From: an uncultured Porphyromonadaceae bacterium
GTDB taxonomy: Bacteria > Bacteroidota > Bacteroidia > Bacteroidales > Muribaculaceae
Direction: 5' to 3'
DNA length: 19,143 nt
Assembly (NCBI GenBank): GCA_900541865.1
Contig: UQLO01000043.1
Span: forward strand, 1 to 19,143
Part shown: positions 1-6,999 of the stretch, piece by piece
How positions within the stretch are numbered: the first letter of the stretch is position 1
Layout of the letters: each line of letters starts with the position of its first letter
The notes under the pieces: generated by a model
Told to the model about the DNA's origin: nothing
The model's database searches: none
What the model saw: the letters and a program-made list of their open reading frames with translations, nothing else
Program-made: the position numbers and the translations under genes

Positions 1-476
1 GGGTCGGGGGTGAGGAAGCGCAGCAGCACGGCGTCGTAGATGCGGGCCGCGTTGTCGTACCAGCCGGTGCCGTCGGCGTGTCTGCAGTGGCCGAATCCTG
101 TCTGCACGGTGGTGCTTCCGTTGTGGGTCTCGAACGGCCCGGAGCTCTCCCGATATACGCCGTTCATCCCGATCGTGCGCCCGAATTCGTAGTATCTATA
201 TGATCCCAGCATTTTCATGGCAAAAGAGAAGGCGACAAATCATTGGGAAACGCGAAATATGGCGGCGCGGCGCACCTTCAGCACCTCGCGGCCCATGCCG
301 TCGAAGTAAGTCACCGTCTCGGCCGTGAGCGAATCCGCCCGGATAGTTTCCAACGAAGTGCCGACCGGAAAGGCCCTTCCGGGAGTAACCTCCCTGACAA
401 AGTTGCGCTCCACAAACTCGGCCGCCGCCGGCAGAGCCGACAGCAGCGCGAGGGCAATAAGGACGGGCGCTTTCAT
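1..476 (-). pseudogene. Remnant of an RHS/YD-repeat secreted protein (DUF6443-like start plus RHS core), partial
   Basis: Reading leftwards from the ATG at 476, a 78-aa reading frame begins with a signal peptide (MKAPVLIALALLSALPAAAE). A segment resembling the start of DUF6443, the N-terminal module of Bacteroidetes RHS proteins, follows (FVREVTPG, then TVTYFDGMGREVLKV). It stops at TGA 240-242. The same frame resumes after the stop and runs off the window edge. It contains YYEFGRTIG, then GWYDNAARIYDAVLLRFLTP, which matches the RHS-repeat-associated core motif (YD..AR.YD....RF..PDP). Intact family members carry many hundreds of residues of YD repeats between these two modules, and here almost nothing remains. 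I read this as one gene collapsed by an internal deletion and a stop. Alternatives are a short secreted protein followed by an orphan RHS tip. A good promoter precedes the ATG, so the short peptide may still be made. The 3' end lies outside the window. Confidence 0.6.
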
Positions 477-495
477 GGCAGTGGGGTTTATGCCC

Positions 496-527
496 CAAAG
501 TTAGAAAGAAATTGCCGCCCAACCAAA
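496..527 (-). promoter_or_regulatory. Bacteroidetes-type promoter of the RHS remnant
   Basis: On the minus strand the -7 element TAACTTTG (496-503) matches the TAnnTTTG consensus. A TTTG -33 element (524-527) lies 20 nt upstream. It sits about 20 nt before the ATG at 476, so the leader would be short. Confidence 0.65.
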
Positions 528-569
528 TAACTTTGAAGAAAAACGGAAATTACCATTTTCAGTAACAGG

Positions 570-612
570 AAAAGCGGGGAGCGGAAGCCGATGGGCTCCG
601 CTCCCCGCTTTT
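570..612 (-). terminator. Intrinsic terminator downstream of tRNA-Pro
   Basis: Perfect 16-bp inverted repeat AAAAGCGGGGAGCGGA (570-585) / TCCGCTCCCCGCTTTT (597-612) around an 11-nt loop. The A/T ends make it work in either direction. It lies about 10 nt past the tRNA 3' end. No other terminator is visible between it and the rpsP-to-69-aa operon, so it probably ends that operon's read-through as well. Confidence 0.8.
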
Positions 613-622
613 TGGCGGTGTG

Positions 623-696
623 TCGGGGTGACAGGATTCGAACCTGCGACCACCTGGTCCCAAACCAGGTGCGCTACCGGACTGCGCTACGCCCCG
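623..696 (-). tRNA. tRNA-Pro(TGG)
   Basis: The minus strand gives a complete 74-nt cloverleaf: acceptor CGGGGCG/CACCCCG, D stem GCGC/GCGC, anticodon stem CCTGG/CCAGG with loop TTTGGGA (anticodon TGG, reading proline CCN codons), T arm GCAGG-TTCGAAT-CCTGT, discriminator A. CCA is not encoded. Position 6 is C opposite A67, a mismatch in the acceptor stem; the other six acceptor pairs are intact. It has its own promoter and terminator. Proline identity is clear from the anticodon. Confidence 0.97.
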
Positions 697-706
697 AATG
701 CGGGTG

Positions 707-738
707 CAAAGTTAGTGATTTTTATCCACCCGAGCAAA
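707..738 (-). promoter_or_regulatory. Promoter of tRNA-Pro
   Basis: Minus-strand TAACTTTG (707-714) with a TTTG -33 box (735-738) 20 nt upstream. The -7 box is 10 nt from the tRNA 5' end, so transcription would start close to the mature end. The -33 box begins one base after the stop codon of the upstream 69-aa gene. Confidence 0.75.
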
Positions 739-739
739 A

Positions 740-949
740 TTATTTTACAGGCGCCCCCGGAGGCAGCAAAAGCCGCCCGTCGGAAACCGAAGCAGCCTCC
801 AAATATGTTGTGGCAGCGGTTTCGGTCTCAAAGGGCGCCATGGCAACTACCCTCCCCCGCTCGTCAACCTCTACAATCTGCAAAGGCAAAGTTCGGCCGT
901 CGGCTGTCAGCAGTCGGCGCACAAGATATCTGCGAGTTGTCCATTTCAT
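740..949 (-). CDS. Small conserved-looking protein, 69 aa, translationally coupled to the DUF4296 lipoprotein
   Basis: Starts MKWTTRRYLVRRLL and ends LLLPPGAPVK. The ATG (947-949) overlaps the TGA of the upstream DUF4296 gene (946-948) in an ATGA junction, which is why I choose this start over the much longer upstream-extended frame. No signal peptide or membrane segment is visible. The composition (TADGRTLPLQIVEVDERGRV) suggests a compact beta-rich domain. I cannot assign a family or function. It is the last gene of the rpsP-ileS-dksA-lspA-DUF4296 operon, and the tRNA-Pro promoter begins directly after its stop codon. Coupling makes translation likely. Confidence 0.65.
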   Translation of the reverse strand: MKWTTRRYLVRRLLTADGRTLPLQIVEVDERGRVVAMAPFETETAATTYLEAASVSDGRLLLPPGAPVK

Positions 950-1758
950 TGAATTGAGTCGAGGGCAACCGCTCCGTAGTTTCGCACGGCGCGCTGGCGA
1001 TAGCGCTCGGTATAACGGGCGGGATTTAGGCGTTTGCGCACCAAAGCGATGCTGTCGAGCTGGAGAGTGCCGTATTCCGGCATACCGGCCAAGAGATAGC
1101 CTGCAATGTTGGTCAGGGCGCGCGTTGAGTCGGCGCGGAAAGTGATTTCGCGCCATCCGTCGCCGGAATTGGTGCTGTAGACGGTTTCAACGCCGCCGTC
1201 GTCGTAAGCTGCGGCTATTTTCCATTCTGTGTCGGAGCCGTTGTTGAAGAATTTCGCGCGCCAGGTGTATACGTCGCCCGCCTGCCAGTTCTCGTCGGAG
1301 GCGAAAGCGAATGTTATGATATTGGTGGGCGAAACAGGGCTGATGGCGATGTAGCGGGGATAAGGCCAAACGTCGACGGAGTCGCCGGAGGCGCTCATGG
1401 CGGCCTCGGCGGCCACGCGGTTGCCCATCTCGTTGAGGCGGTGCTCAAGAATCTCGATGGTACGGTCGTAGACGTCCATATATTTGGTGATATTGCGGCC
1501 GTACCACGCCATCGAGGAGTCGACCTGCTCGGCGGTGACACCGTGGGCAATGTAGACACTTTGCTTAAAGGCCTGCTTGGCGGAGTCGGTTTCGTAGTCG
1601 CGGCGGTTCATATCGACCACGGCCTCACCGGTATGCACATCGGCCATAAGCTGCGCCATCTCCTCTGGTTGTATAACGTTGGAGGGAACGCCGTGGCAGC
1701 CGACGGCCAAAGCAGCCGCAAGCACCACAAAGGCCTTATTCAGCTTTGTCAGGCTCAT
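946..1758 (-). CDS. DUF4296 domain-containing lipoprotein, 270 aa
   Basis: The N-terminus MSLTKLNKAFVVLAAALAVGC is a lipoprotein signal with a lipobox ending at Cys21 (LAVGC). The following segment (VIQPEEMAQLMADVHTGEAV, helical to about residue 110) is characteristic of DUF4296, a Bacteroidetes lipoprotein family of unknown function. The second half, about residues 130-240, looks like a beta-sandwich with many aromatic and glycine residues. The gene start overlaps the 3' end of lspA by 23 bp, and its stop overlaps the next gene in ATGA, so all three are probably co-translated. Placement beside signal peptidase II, the enzyme that would process it, is a recurring arrangement in the phylum. 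Location is predicted as membrane-anchored and periplasm- or surface-facing. The exact role is unknown. Confidence 0.85.
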   Translation of the reverse strand: MSLTKLNKAFVVLAAALAVGCHGVPSNVIQPEEMAQLMADVHTGEAVVDMNRRDYETDSAKQAFKQSVYIAHGVTAEQVDSSMAWYGRNITKYMDVYDRTIEILEHRLNEMGNRVAAEAAMSASGDSVDVWPYPRYIAISPVSPTNIITFAFASDENWQAGDVYTWRAKFFNNGSDTEWKIAAAYDDGGVETVYSTNSGDGWREITFRADSTRALTNIAGYLLAGMPEYGTLQLDSIALVRKRLNPARYTERYRQRAVRNYGAVALDSIQ

Positions 1759-2380
1759 ACCATTTGCTGCCCAAATACTTAGAGTAGAACAGAATCACCA
1801 TGAACATTCCCACCGTTATGGCAGCATCTGCAAGGTTGAACACCGGATCGAAGAAGGAGAACACTCGTCCTCCCAGACCGGGCATCCACTGCGGCCAGGT
1901 GAACTCGAAAAGCGGGAAATAAAGCATGTCGACCACCAGACCGTGGAACCAAGTGCCGTAACCTTGCCCAATCGGTACCAACTCAGCATGCTGGGGGGGA
2001 TAGGGATTGGTGAAGATTTCGCCGTAGAAGACGCAGTCTATAATATTTCCGAACGCGCCGGCAGTGACCAACGCAACGGCAATCATGTAACCTACCGGCA
2101 CCTTGGCGGCTCGCACCAGGCGGCACATATACCATATAAGCACTCCTACGAGGGCGATGCGGAAAATGGTGAGCAGCAGCTTGCTGCCGAACTCCATGCC
2201 GAAGGCCATACCATTGTTCTGAATGAACCTGAGATGGAAGAAGGGAAGGAGCTCCATGTCCTCGCCGAGGTAGAACGAAGTTTTGATCCAGAACTTGAGC
2301 GCCTGGTCGAGAAGCACAACGAGCAGAGCCACCACGATGGCGGCCGCAGTGAGGCGCTTACGCGCGCATGGCATATCCAT
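1736..2380 (-). CDS. lspA: Lipoprotein signal peptidase (signal peptidase II)
   Basis: LspA is an inner-membrane aspartyl protease that cuts signal peptides from diacylated prolipoproteins. The frame has the expected hydrophobic segments and both catalytic-Asp motifs: GNIIDCVFYG (D115 with this start) and VFNLADAAITVG (D185). The conserved NNGMAFGMEF block is also present. I place the start at the ATG at 2380 (MDMPCARKRL), giving 214 aa and an 8-bp gap after the dksA-like gene. An upstream start at 2419 would overlap that gene by 31 bp, and ATG 2374 is also possible. Like other Bacteroidetes LspA it has an insertion between the two Asp motifs, rich in Pro, Tyr and Gly. The 3' end overlaps the DUF4296 lipoprotein gene. 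Identity is secure. Confidence 0.95.
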   Translation of the reverse strand: MDMPCARKRLTAAAIVVALLVVLLDQALKFWIKTSFYLGEDMELLPFFHLRFIQNNGMAFGMEFGSKLLLTIFRIALVGVLIWYMCRLVRAAKVPVGYMIAVALVTAGAFGNIIDCVFYGEIFTNPYPPQHAELVPIGQGYGTWFHGLVVDMLYFPLFEFTWPQWMPGLGGRVFSFFDPVFNLADAAITVGMFMVILFYSKYLGSKWYEPDKAE

Positions 2381-2388
2381 CGCGAAGG

Positions 2389-2766
2389 TCAGCGTCGGTT
2401 GTTTTTGGCCTCCACGCACAGGGTGGCGTGAGGTACGGCGCGCAGACGTTCCTTAGGAATGAGTTTACCCGTCTGGCGGCATATGCCGTAAGTCTTGTTG
2501 TCGATGCGAGTGAGGGCGGCGCGCAGATGGGAAATGAACTGGCGCTGCCGCTCTGCCAGGCGGCTGTTGGCCTCGCGTTCGTTCACGTCGGCGGCTTCTT
2601 CCAAGGCCTTGAAAGTGGGGCTGGTATCGCCGGTGCCGTTGCCGTAGCTATTGCGGATAGTCTCGGTGAGTTCGTCGTACAGAGCCTGCGCTGCGGCAAG
2701 CTTATCGAGTATGATGGCGCGGAACTCCTCGAGCTCCTCATCGGAATATCTTGTCTTCTCGCTCAT
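2389..2766 (-). CDS. DksA/TraR-family transcriptional regulator with degenerate zinc finger, 125 aa
   Basis: N-terminal charged coiled-coil (about residues 5-85) followed by the TraR/DksA C-terminal signature YGICRQTGKLIPKERLRAVP and LCVEAK. DksA-family proteins enter the RNA polymerase secondary channel and alter promoter kinetics, often with ppGpp. The four-cysteine zinc finger is incomplete: Cys96 and Cys117 are present, but the partner positions are Thr99 and Ala120. This is seen directly. Decayed fingers are common in Bacteroidetes members of the family as I know them. The gene lies between ileS and lspA on the same strand, separated from ileS by 56 bp that hold a strong hairpin. No own promoter matching the TAnnTTTG pattern is visible, so it is probably expressed from the operon. 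Confidence 0.9.
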   Translation of the reverse strand: MSEKTRYSDEELEEFRAIILDKLAAAQALYDELTETIRNSYGNGTGDTSPTFKALEEAADVNEREANSRLAERQRQFISHLRAALTRIDNKTYGICRQTGKLIPKERLRAVPHATLCVEAKNNRR

Positions 2767-2788
2767 GGTGAGTACGTTTTTAGGGGCG

Positions 2789-2816
2789 GCGCCGGCCCGT
2801 ATGAAAGGGCCGGCGC
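2789..2816 (-). repeat. Intercistronic hairpin between dksA-like gene and ileS
   Basis: Perfect 10-bp inverted repeat GCGCCGGCCC (2789-2798) / GGGCCGGCGC (2807-2816) with an 8-nt loop, almost filling the 56-bp gap. No T run follows it on either strand, so it is unlikely to be an efficient intrinsic terminator. It may instead mark an mRNA processing or stability element that sets the ratio of ileS to dksA-lspA message. Confidence 0.6.
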
Positions 2817-2822
2817 TCCCGG

Positions 2823-5800
2823 TTAAGCTTTGTTTATGGTCAGTGAAACCTTGAGACCGTCGATGTCGAGCGTTTCAGCACCTTCGGCGTTGGGAACCAG
2901 GTCGGTGGCTATGGCATCGGCGAGCACCTGACCGGCAATGTAGGCCCCAAAGTCGGTGAGGGCGCCGCTGATAGCCGGGTTAGGCTCAAAGTTTATGGTG
3001 ATATGGTCTGTTATCTCGAGTCCGGAGCTCTTGCGCAGGTTCTGGATGCGGTTCACCAGCTCGCGGGCCAGACCTTCGGCTGCCAGTTCGGGAGTGATGT
3101 CGATATCCATAGCCACGGTGAGAGTGCCCTCGTTGGCCACGAGCCAGCCGGGAATGTCTTCCGAGATAATCTTCAGGTCGGCAAGGTCTACACGGGCCTT
3201 TTCGCCGTCAAGTTCGATTTCGGCATATCCGTCGCGCTCGAGGGCGGCGATGGCGGTTCGGTCGAGGGCCTTAATGGCAGCGGCGGCCGCCTTCATCTGC
3301 TTGCCGAACTTCGGTCCGAGTTTTTTGAAGTCGGGTTCAACTCGCTTGACAAACACCTCGTTGTCGGCACCCACAATTTCGAGCTCCTTGATGTTTACCT
3401 CAGTCTTGACAATAGACGCGATAGCCTCGATGTCGGCGCGCGACTCGGCATCGGAAGCCGGGACGAGCATCTTGGCAAGAGGCTGGCGCACCTTGATGTT
3501 TGCTTTCTTGCGCAGGCCGAGTATAAGAGATGTGAGGTTCTGAGCAAGGTTCATGCGCTTCTCCAGAGTCTTGTCGATCAGAGCGGTGTCGGCCTTGGGG
3601 AAGTCAGCAAGGTGAACGCTGTCGGCGCCGGTGAGGTCGCGGTAGAGTCGGTCGGTGAAGAAAGGAGCCACCGGAGCTGCCAGCAGAGCCAAGGTAGTCA
3701 GACAGGTATGGAGGGTCTGGTAGGCGGCGAGTTTGTCGCGGTCCATACCTCCGCCCCAGAAGCGTTTGCGGTTGAGGCGCACATACCAGTTGGAGAGGTC
3801 GTCGATAACGAAGTTGGCGATAGCGCGGGCGGCACGGGTGGGTTCGAAGTCGTCGTAGGATGCCGTAACCTCCTCAATCAGAGAGTTAAGGAGCGAGAGA
3901 ATCCATCGGTCGATTTCGGGTCGCTCGCCCACGGGCACCTGTTCTTCCTCGCCGGTGAAGCCGTCGACGTTGGCATACATGGCGAAGAAATTGTAGGTAT
4001 TGGAGAGGGTTGCGAAGAACTTGCGCGAAGTTTCGGCAACACCCTGTGGGTCATACTTGAGGTTGTCCCAAGGCGACGAAGTGGCAATCATATACCAGCG
4101 CACGGGGTCGGAGCCGAACTTCTCGATGGTATCGAAGGGGTCTACGGCATTGCCCTTGCGTTTGCTCATCTTCTCGCCGTTTTTGTCGAGCACCAGACCG
4201 TTGGAAACCACAGCCTTGAAGGCGCACGAGTCGAACACCATAGTGCCGATGGCATGCAGAGTGAAGAACCAGCCGCGGGTCTGGTCAACGCCTTCGGCGA
4301 TAAAGTCAGCCGGGAAGAGGCGACCTGCCTCGAAGGCTTCCTTGTTCTCGAAGGGATAGTGAATCTGGGCGTAAGGCATAGAACCGCTGTCGAACCACAC
4401 GTCGATGAGATCCGTTTCGCGGTGCATGGGCTCGCCGGAGGGGCTCACCAGCACGATGTCGTCGACGTAGGGACGGTGCAGGTCGATGCGGTCGTAGTTT
4501 TCGGCCGTGTAGACACCCGGTTCAAAGCCCTTGTCGCGCAGCGGATTGGAGGCCATTACGCCGGCGGCCACAGCCTTGTCGATTTCGTTATAGAGGGTCT
4601 CGACGGAGTCGATGCAGAGCTCCTCGCGACCGCTGTCGGTGCGCCAAATGGGCAGTGGAGTGCCCCAGAAGCGGCTTCGGGAGAGGTTCCAGTCCTGAAG
4701 GTTCTCGAGCCACTTGCCGAAGCGGCCGGTGCCGGTGGAGGCGGGCTTCCACTTGATGGTGTCGTTGAGTTCCATCAGGCGTTCGCGCATGGCGGTCGAC
4801 TTCACGAACCAGCTGTCGAGCGGGTAGTACAGCACAGGCTTGTCGGTTCGCCAGCAGTGCGGGTAGTTGTGGACGTGTTTTGCGATGGAGAACACCTGAC
4901 CTTTTGCTTTGAGATCCATGCAGATGGCGATGTCGAGGGTCTCGGCGTTCTTGTCGTCGGGGGCGATGGCGGGGTCGAAGGCGTTCTTGACGTAGCGCCC
5001 TGCCCACTGTGAGTAAGCTTCGACGTCGACCATATCGCGAACAAAGTCAGGGTCGAGGTCTTCGATGCGGTAGAAACGGCCGGTGAGGTCGACCATCGGG
5101 CGGAGCTTGCCGTCGCGGTCGATCATATGCAGGGGAGGCACGCCGGCGGCGCGGCTCACGCGAAGGTCGTCTGCGCCGAATGTGCCGGCTATGTGCACGA
5201 TGCCTGTACCGTCCTCAGTAGTAACGTAGTCGCCGGGGATGACGCGGAAAGCGCCTTCACCGGGATTCACCCAGGGGAGGAGCTGGCGGTAGTGCATGCC
5301 CACGAGGGCTTCGCCCTTGAGGGTGTCGACAACTCTGTAGGGCAGCGTACCGCGCTCAGCGGGGTCGTAGCCCTCCATGGGAGCTTCGGTGCCTTCGGCC
5401 TTGAAGTAACTGGCCAGAAGGTCGGTTGCCATGGCGATTGTGATTTTGTCGCCGGTGTATGGATTGAAAGTGCGCACCACGGAGTACTCGATTGCCGGTC
5501 CGACGGCTAGTGCCGTATTCGAGGGCAGAGTCCAGGGAGTGGTGGTCCATGCAGGCAGATAAGCCGTACCCCAGCCCTGCAGGGCCTCGATGGGGTCGGT
5601 AAGCTCGAAGAGAGCCGTCGCCGTGGTGTCTTTGACGTCGCGGTAGCAACCGGGCTGGTTGAGCTCGTGGCTGCTCAGGCCGGTACCGGCGGCGGGACTG
5701 TAGGGCTGGATGGTATATCCTTTATAGAGAAGGTTTTTCTTGTAGAGCTGAGCCAGCAGCCACCACACCGATTCGATGTAGCGGTTGTCGTAGGTGATAT

Positions 5801-6245
5801 AGGGGTCGGTGGTGTCCACCCAGTATCCCATCCGCTCGGTGAGGGTTTCCCACTCGCGGGTGTACTTCATCACCTCGCGTCGGCAGGCGGCGTTGTACTC
5901 GTCGACGGAGATTTTCTTGCCGATGTCCTCCTTTGTGATGCCCAGACTCTTCTCGACGCCGAGCTCAACGGGCAGCCCGTGGGTATCCCAGCCGGCCTTG
6001 CGCTTCACCTCGAAGCCCTGCATCGTCTTGTAGCGGCAGAAGAGGTCTTTGATGGTTCGGGCCATCACATGGTGGATGCCGGGCATGCCGTTTGCGCTGG
6101 GCGGCCCCTCGAAGAAAACAAACGAAGGCGCGCCGCGGCGCACCTCGATGCTGCGGCCGAAAAGGTTTTCCGCCGACCATCGGGCCAGCATATCCTTGTT
6201 GATATCTGAAAGGTTAAAACCGGTATATTCTTTAAACTTTTTCAT
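2823..6245 (-). CDS. ileS: Isoleucine--tRNA ligase (long IleRS2 type)
   Basis: 1140 aa, cytoplasmic, charges tRNA-Ile. A class I active site is visible: GPPSANGMPGIHH near residues 47-59, GWDTHGLPVE at 85-94, and the KMSKR loop at 692-696 followed by KGN. The large insertion between the catalytic halves is the CP1 editing domain, and the C-terminal region corresponds to the anticodon-binding domain plus a DUF5915-like extension. It is about 200 residues longer than the E. coli enzyme and resembles the eukaryote-like IleRS2 group. The first signature motif reads GIHH instead of HIGH. The start MKKFKEYTGF fits the family. It follows rpsP by 87 bp containing a weak terminator-like hairpin, with no clear promoter of its own. 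Confidence 0.98.
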   Translation of the reverse strand: MKKFKEYTGFNLSDINKDMLARWSAENLFGRSIEVRRGAPSFVFFEGPPSANGMPGIHHVMARTIKDLFCRYKTMQGFEVKRKAGWDTHGLPVELGVEKSLGITKEDIGKKISVDEYNAACRREVMKYTREWETLTERMGYWVDTTDPYITYDNRYIESVWWLLAQLYKKNLLYKGYTIQPYSPAAGTGLSSHELNQPGCYRDVKDTTATALFELTDPIEALQGWGTAYLPAWTTTPWTLPSNTALAVGPAIEYSVVRTFNPYTGDKITIAMATDLLASYFKAEGTEAPMEGYDPAERGTLPYRVVDTLKGEALVGMHYRQLLPWVNPGEGAFRVIPGDYVTTEDGTGIVHIAGTFGADDLRVSRAAGVPPLHMIDRDGKLRPMVDLTGRFYRIEDLDPDFVRDMVDVEAYSQWAGRYVKNAFDPAIAPDDKNAETLDIAICMDLKAKGQVFSIAKHVHNYPHCWRTDKPVLYYPLDSWFVKSTAMRERLMELNDTIKWKPASTGTGRFGKWLENLQDWNLSRSRFWGTPLPIWRTDSGREELCIDSVETLYNEIDKAVAAGVMASNPLRDKGFEPGVYTAENYDRIDLHRPYVDDIVLVSPSGEPMHRETDLIDVWFDSGSMPYAQIHYPFENKEAFEAGRLFPADFIAEGVDQTRGWFFTLHAIGTMVFDSCAFKAVVSNGLVLDKNGEKMSKRKGNAVDPFDTIEKFGSDPVRWYMIATSSPWDNLKYDPQGVAETSRKFFATLSNTYNFFAMYANVDGFTGEEEQVPVGERPEIDRWILSLLNSLIEEVTASYDDFEPTRAARAIANFVIDDLSNWYVRLNRKRFWGGGMDRDKLAAYQTLHTCLTTLALLAAPVAPFFTDRLYRDLTGADSVHLADFPKADTALIDKTLEKRMNLAQNLTSLILGLRKKANIKVRQPLAKMLVPASDAESRADIEAIASIVKTEVNIKELEIVGADNEVFVKRVEPDFKKLGPKFGKQMKAAAAAIKALDRTAIAALERDGYAEIELDGEKARVDLADLKIISEDIPGWLVANEGTLTVAMDIDITPELAAEGLARELVNRIQNLRKSSGLEITDHITINFEPNPAISGALTDFGAYIAGQVLADAIATDLVPNAEGAETLDIDGLKVSLTINKA

Positions 6246-6267
6246 TGCAGTATAATGTTAAAACAAC

Positions 6268-6302
6268 AAGGGTGCGTCAGCCTGGAAAGCGGACACACCC
6301 TT
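6268..6302 (-). terminator. Weak terminator or attenuator-like hairpin between rpsP and ileS
   Basis: Inverted repeat AAGGGTG (6268-6274) / CACCCTT (6296-6302), extendable inward past one C-A mismatch by GTC/GAC. On the minus strand the hairpin is followed by GTTGTTTTAA, an imperfect U-rich tail. The ileS ATG is only 22 nt further on and no promoter lies between, so at most partial termination is likely. Confidence 0.45.
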
Positions 6303-6332
6303 GCGGTATCGTGGTAGCTGAAGGGCAGCCGC

Positions 6333-6866
6333 TTATTCTGCGGCGGGAGCTTCGGCTTCCTCGGGAGCAGCTGCGGCAGCGGCAGCTTCGGCGGCTGCTG
6401 CGGCGAGGTCGGCCTTCTTCTTGGCTACGGCCTCTGCCTTGGCCTTGTTTTTGGCCGTCTCAGCCTCGAGGCGCTGCTTGGCGGCGAGCTCGCTCTGGTC
6501 TGCCATCTTCGTTTTCACTGCATCCACTTTGGCATCTTTCTTCGCCTTCCAGGCATTGAAGCGCTTTTCTGCCTCGGCCTGGTCGAAAGCGCCCTTCTTA
6601 ACGCCACCCAGAAGGTGGTTCATAAGGAGCACGCCCTCGTTGGAGAGGATGGTGCGTACGGTGTCGGTGGGCTGAGCGCCGACGGTCACCCAATACAAAG
6701 CCCGCTCGAAGTTAAGAGTAATTGTAGCAGGATTAGTGTTCGGATTATAAGAACCTATCCTTTCAATAAATCTACCATCTCGTGGTGCCCTGCTATCGGC
6801 GATGACAATCGGATAGAACGCATAGTTCTTGCGACCATGACGTTGGAGTCTGATTTTTGTTGCCAT
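6333..6866 (-). CDS. rpsP: 30S ribosomal protein S16 with long Ala/Lys/Glu-rich C-terminal extension
   Basis: The first ~80 residues (MATKIRLQRHGRKNYAFYPI, then RDGRFIERIGSYNPN) are canonical S16, a primary assembly protein of the 30S subunit. The remaining ~95 residues are a charged, helical-looking, low-complexity tail rich in Lys, Glu and Ala that ends in an Ala/Glu/Pro run. S16 in E. coli is about 82 aa, so the protein is more than twice that length. Longer S16 proteins are usual in Bacteroidetes, though tail length varies. It is the first gene of the minus-strand operon and has a strong divergent promoter about 36 nt upstream. Confidence 0.97.
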   Translation of the reverse strand: MATKIRLQRHGRKNYAFYPIVIADSRAPRDGRFIERIGSYNPNTNPATITLNFERALYWVTVGAQPTDTVRTILSNEGVLLMNHLLGGVKKGAFDQAEAEKRFNAWKAKKDAKVDAVKTKMADQSELAAKQRLEAETAKNKAKAEAVAKKKADLAAAAAEAAAAAAAPEEAEAPAAE

Positions 6867-6902
6867 TTTCGGTTTTTATTGGTTTTGTATTGTTTTGCGC
6901 CG

Positions 6903-6933
6903 CAAAGGTAGTGTTTTTTTTCATTGTGTCAAA
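6903..6933 (-). promoter_or_regulatory. rpsP: Promoter of the rpsP-ileS operon
   Basis: Minus-strand TACCTTTG (6903-6910) matches TAnnTTTG, with TTTG (6930-6933, within TTTTGAC) 19 nt upstream. It lies back to back with the + strand promoter at 6941-6971; the two -33 boxes are only 7 nt apart. Confidence 0.75.
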
Positions 6934-6940
6934 ATATTTT

Positions 6941-6971
6941 TTTGGCGTAGGCGGGATTTTTTTTAACTTTG
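6941..6971 (+). promoter_or_regulatory. Promoter of the DUF5606 gene
   Basis: TTTG (6941-6944), 19-nt spacer, TAACTTTG (6964-6971): an exact Bacteroidetes-type promoter ending 28 nt before the ATG at 7000. Confidence 0.75.
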
Positions 6972-6999
6972 CGCCGCATTTAACCCAAAATTACATCCC

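Noticed and set aside
591..1145. Plus-strand frames over the tRNA (GDRIRTCDHLVPNQ and MTGFEPATTWSQTRCAT)
   Set aside because: They are translations of the antisense strand of tRNA-Pro, a well-known source of spurious proteins in databases.
740..1156. 138-codon version of the 69-aa gene
   Set aside because: The first half only overlaps the DUF4296 gene in another frame; the ATGA junction marks the real start at 949.
3003..5012. 669-codon open frame antisense to ileS
   Set aside because: It lies wholly opposite the certain ileS gene; high GC with few stop codons makes long antisense frames. The peptide has no recognisable domain and no promoter pattern.
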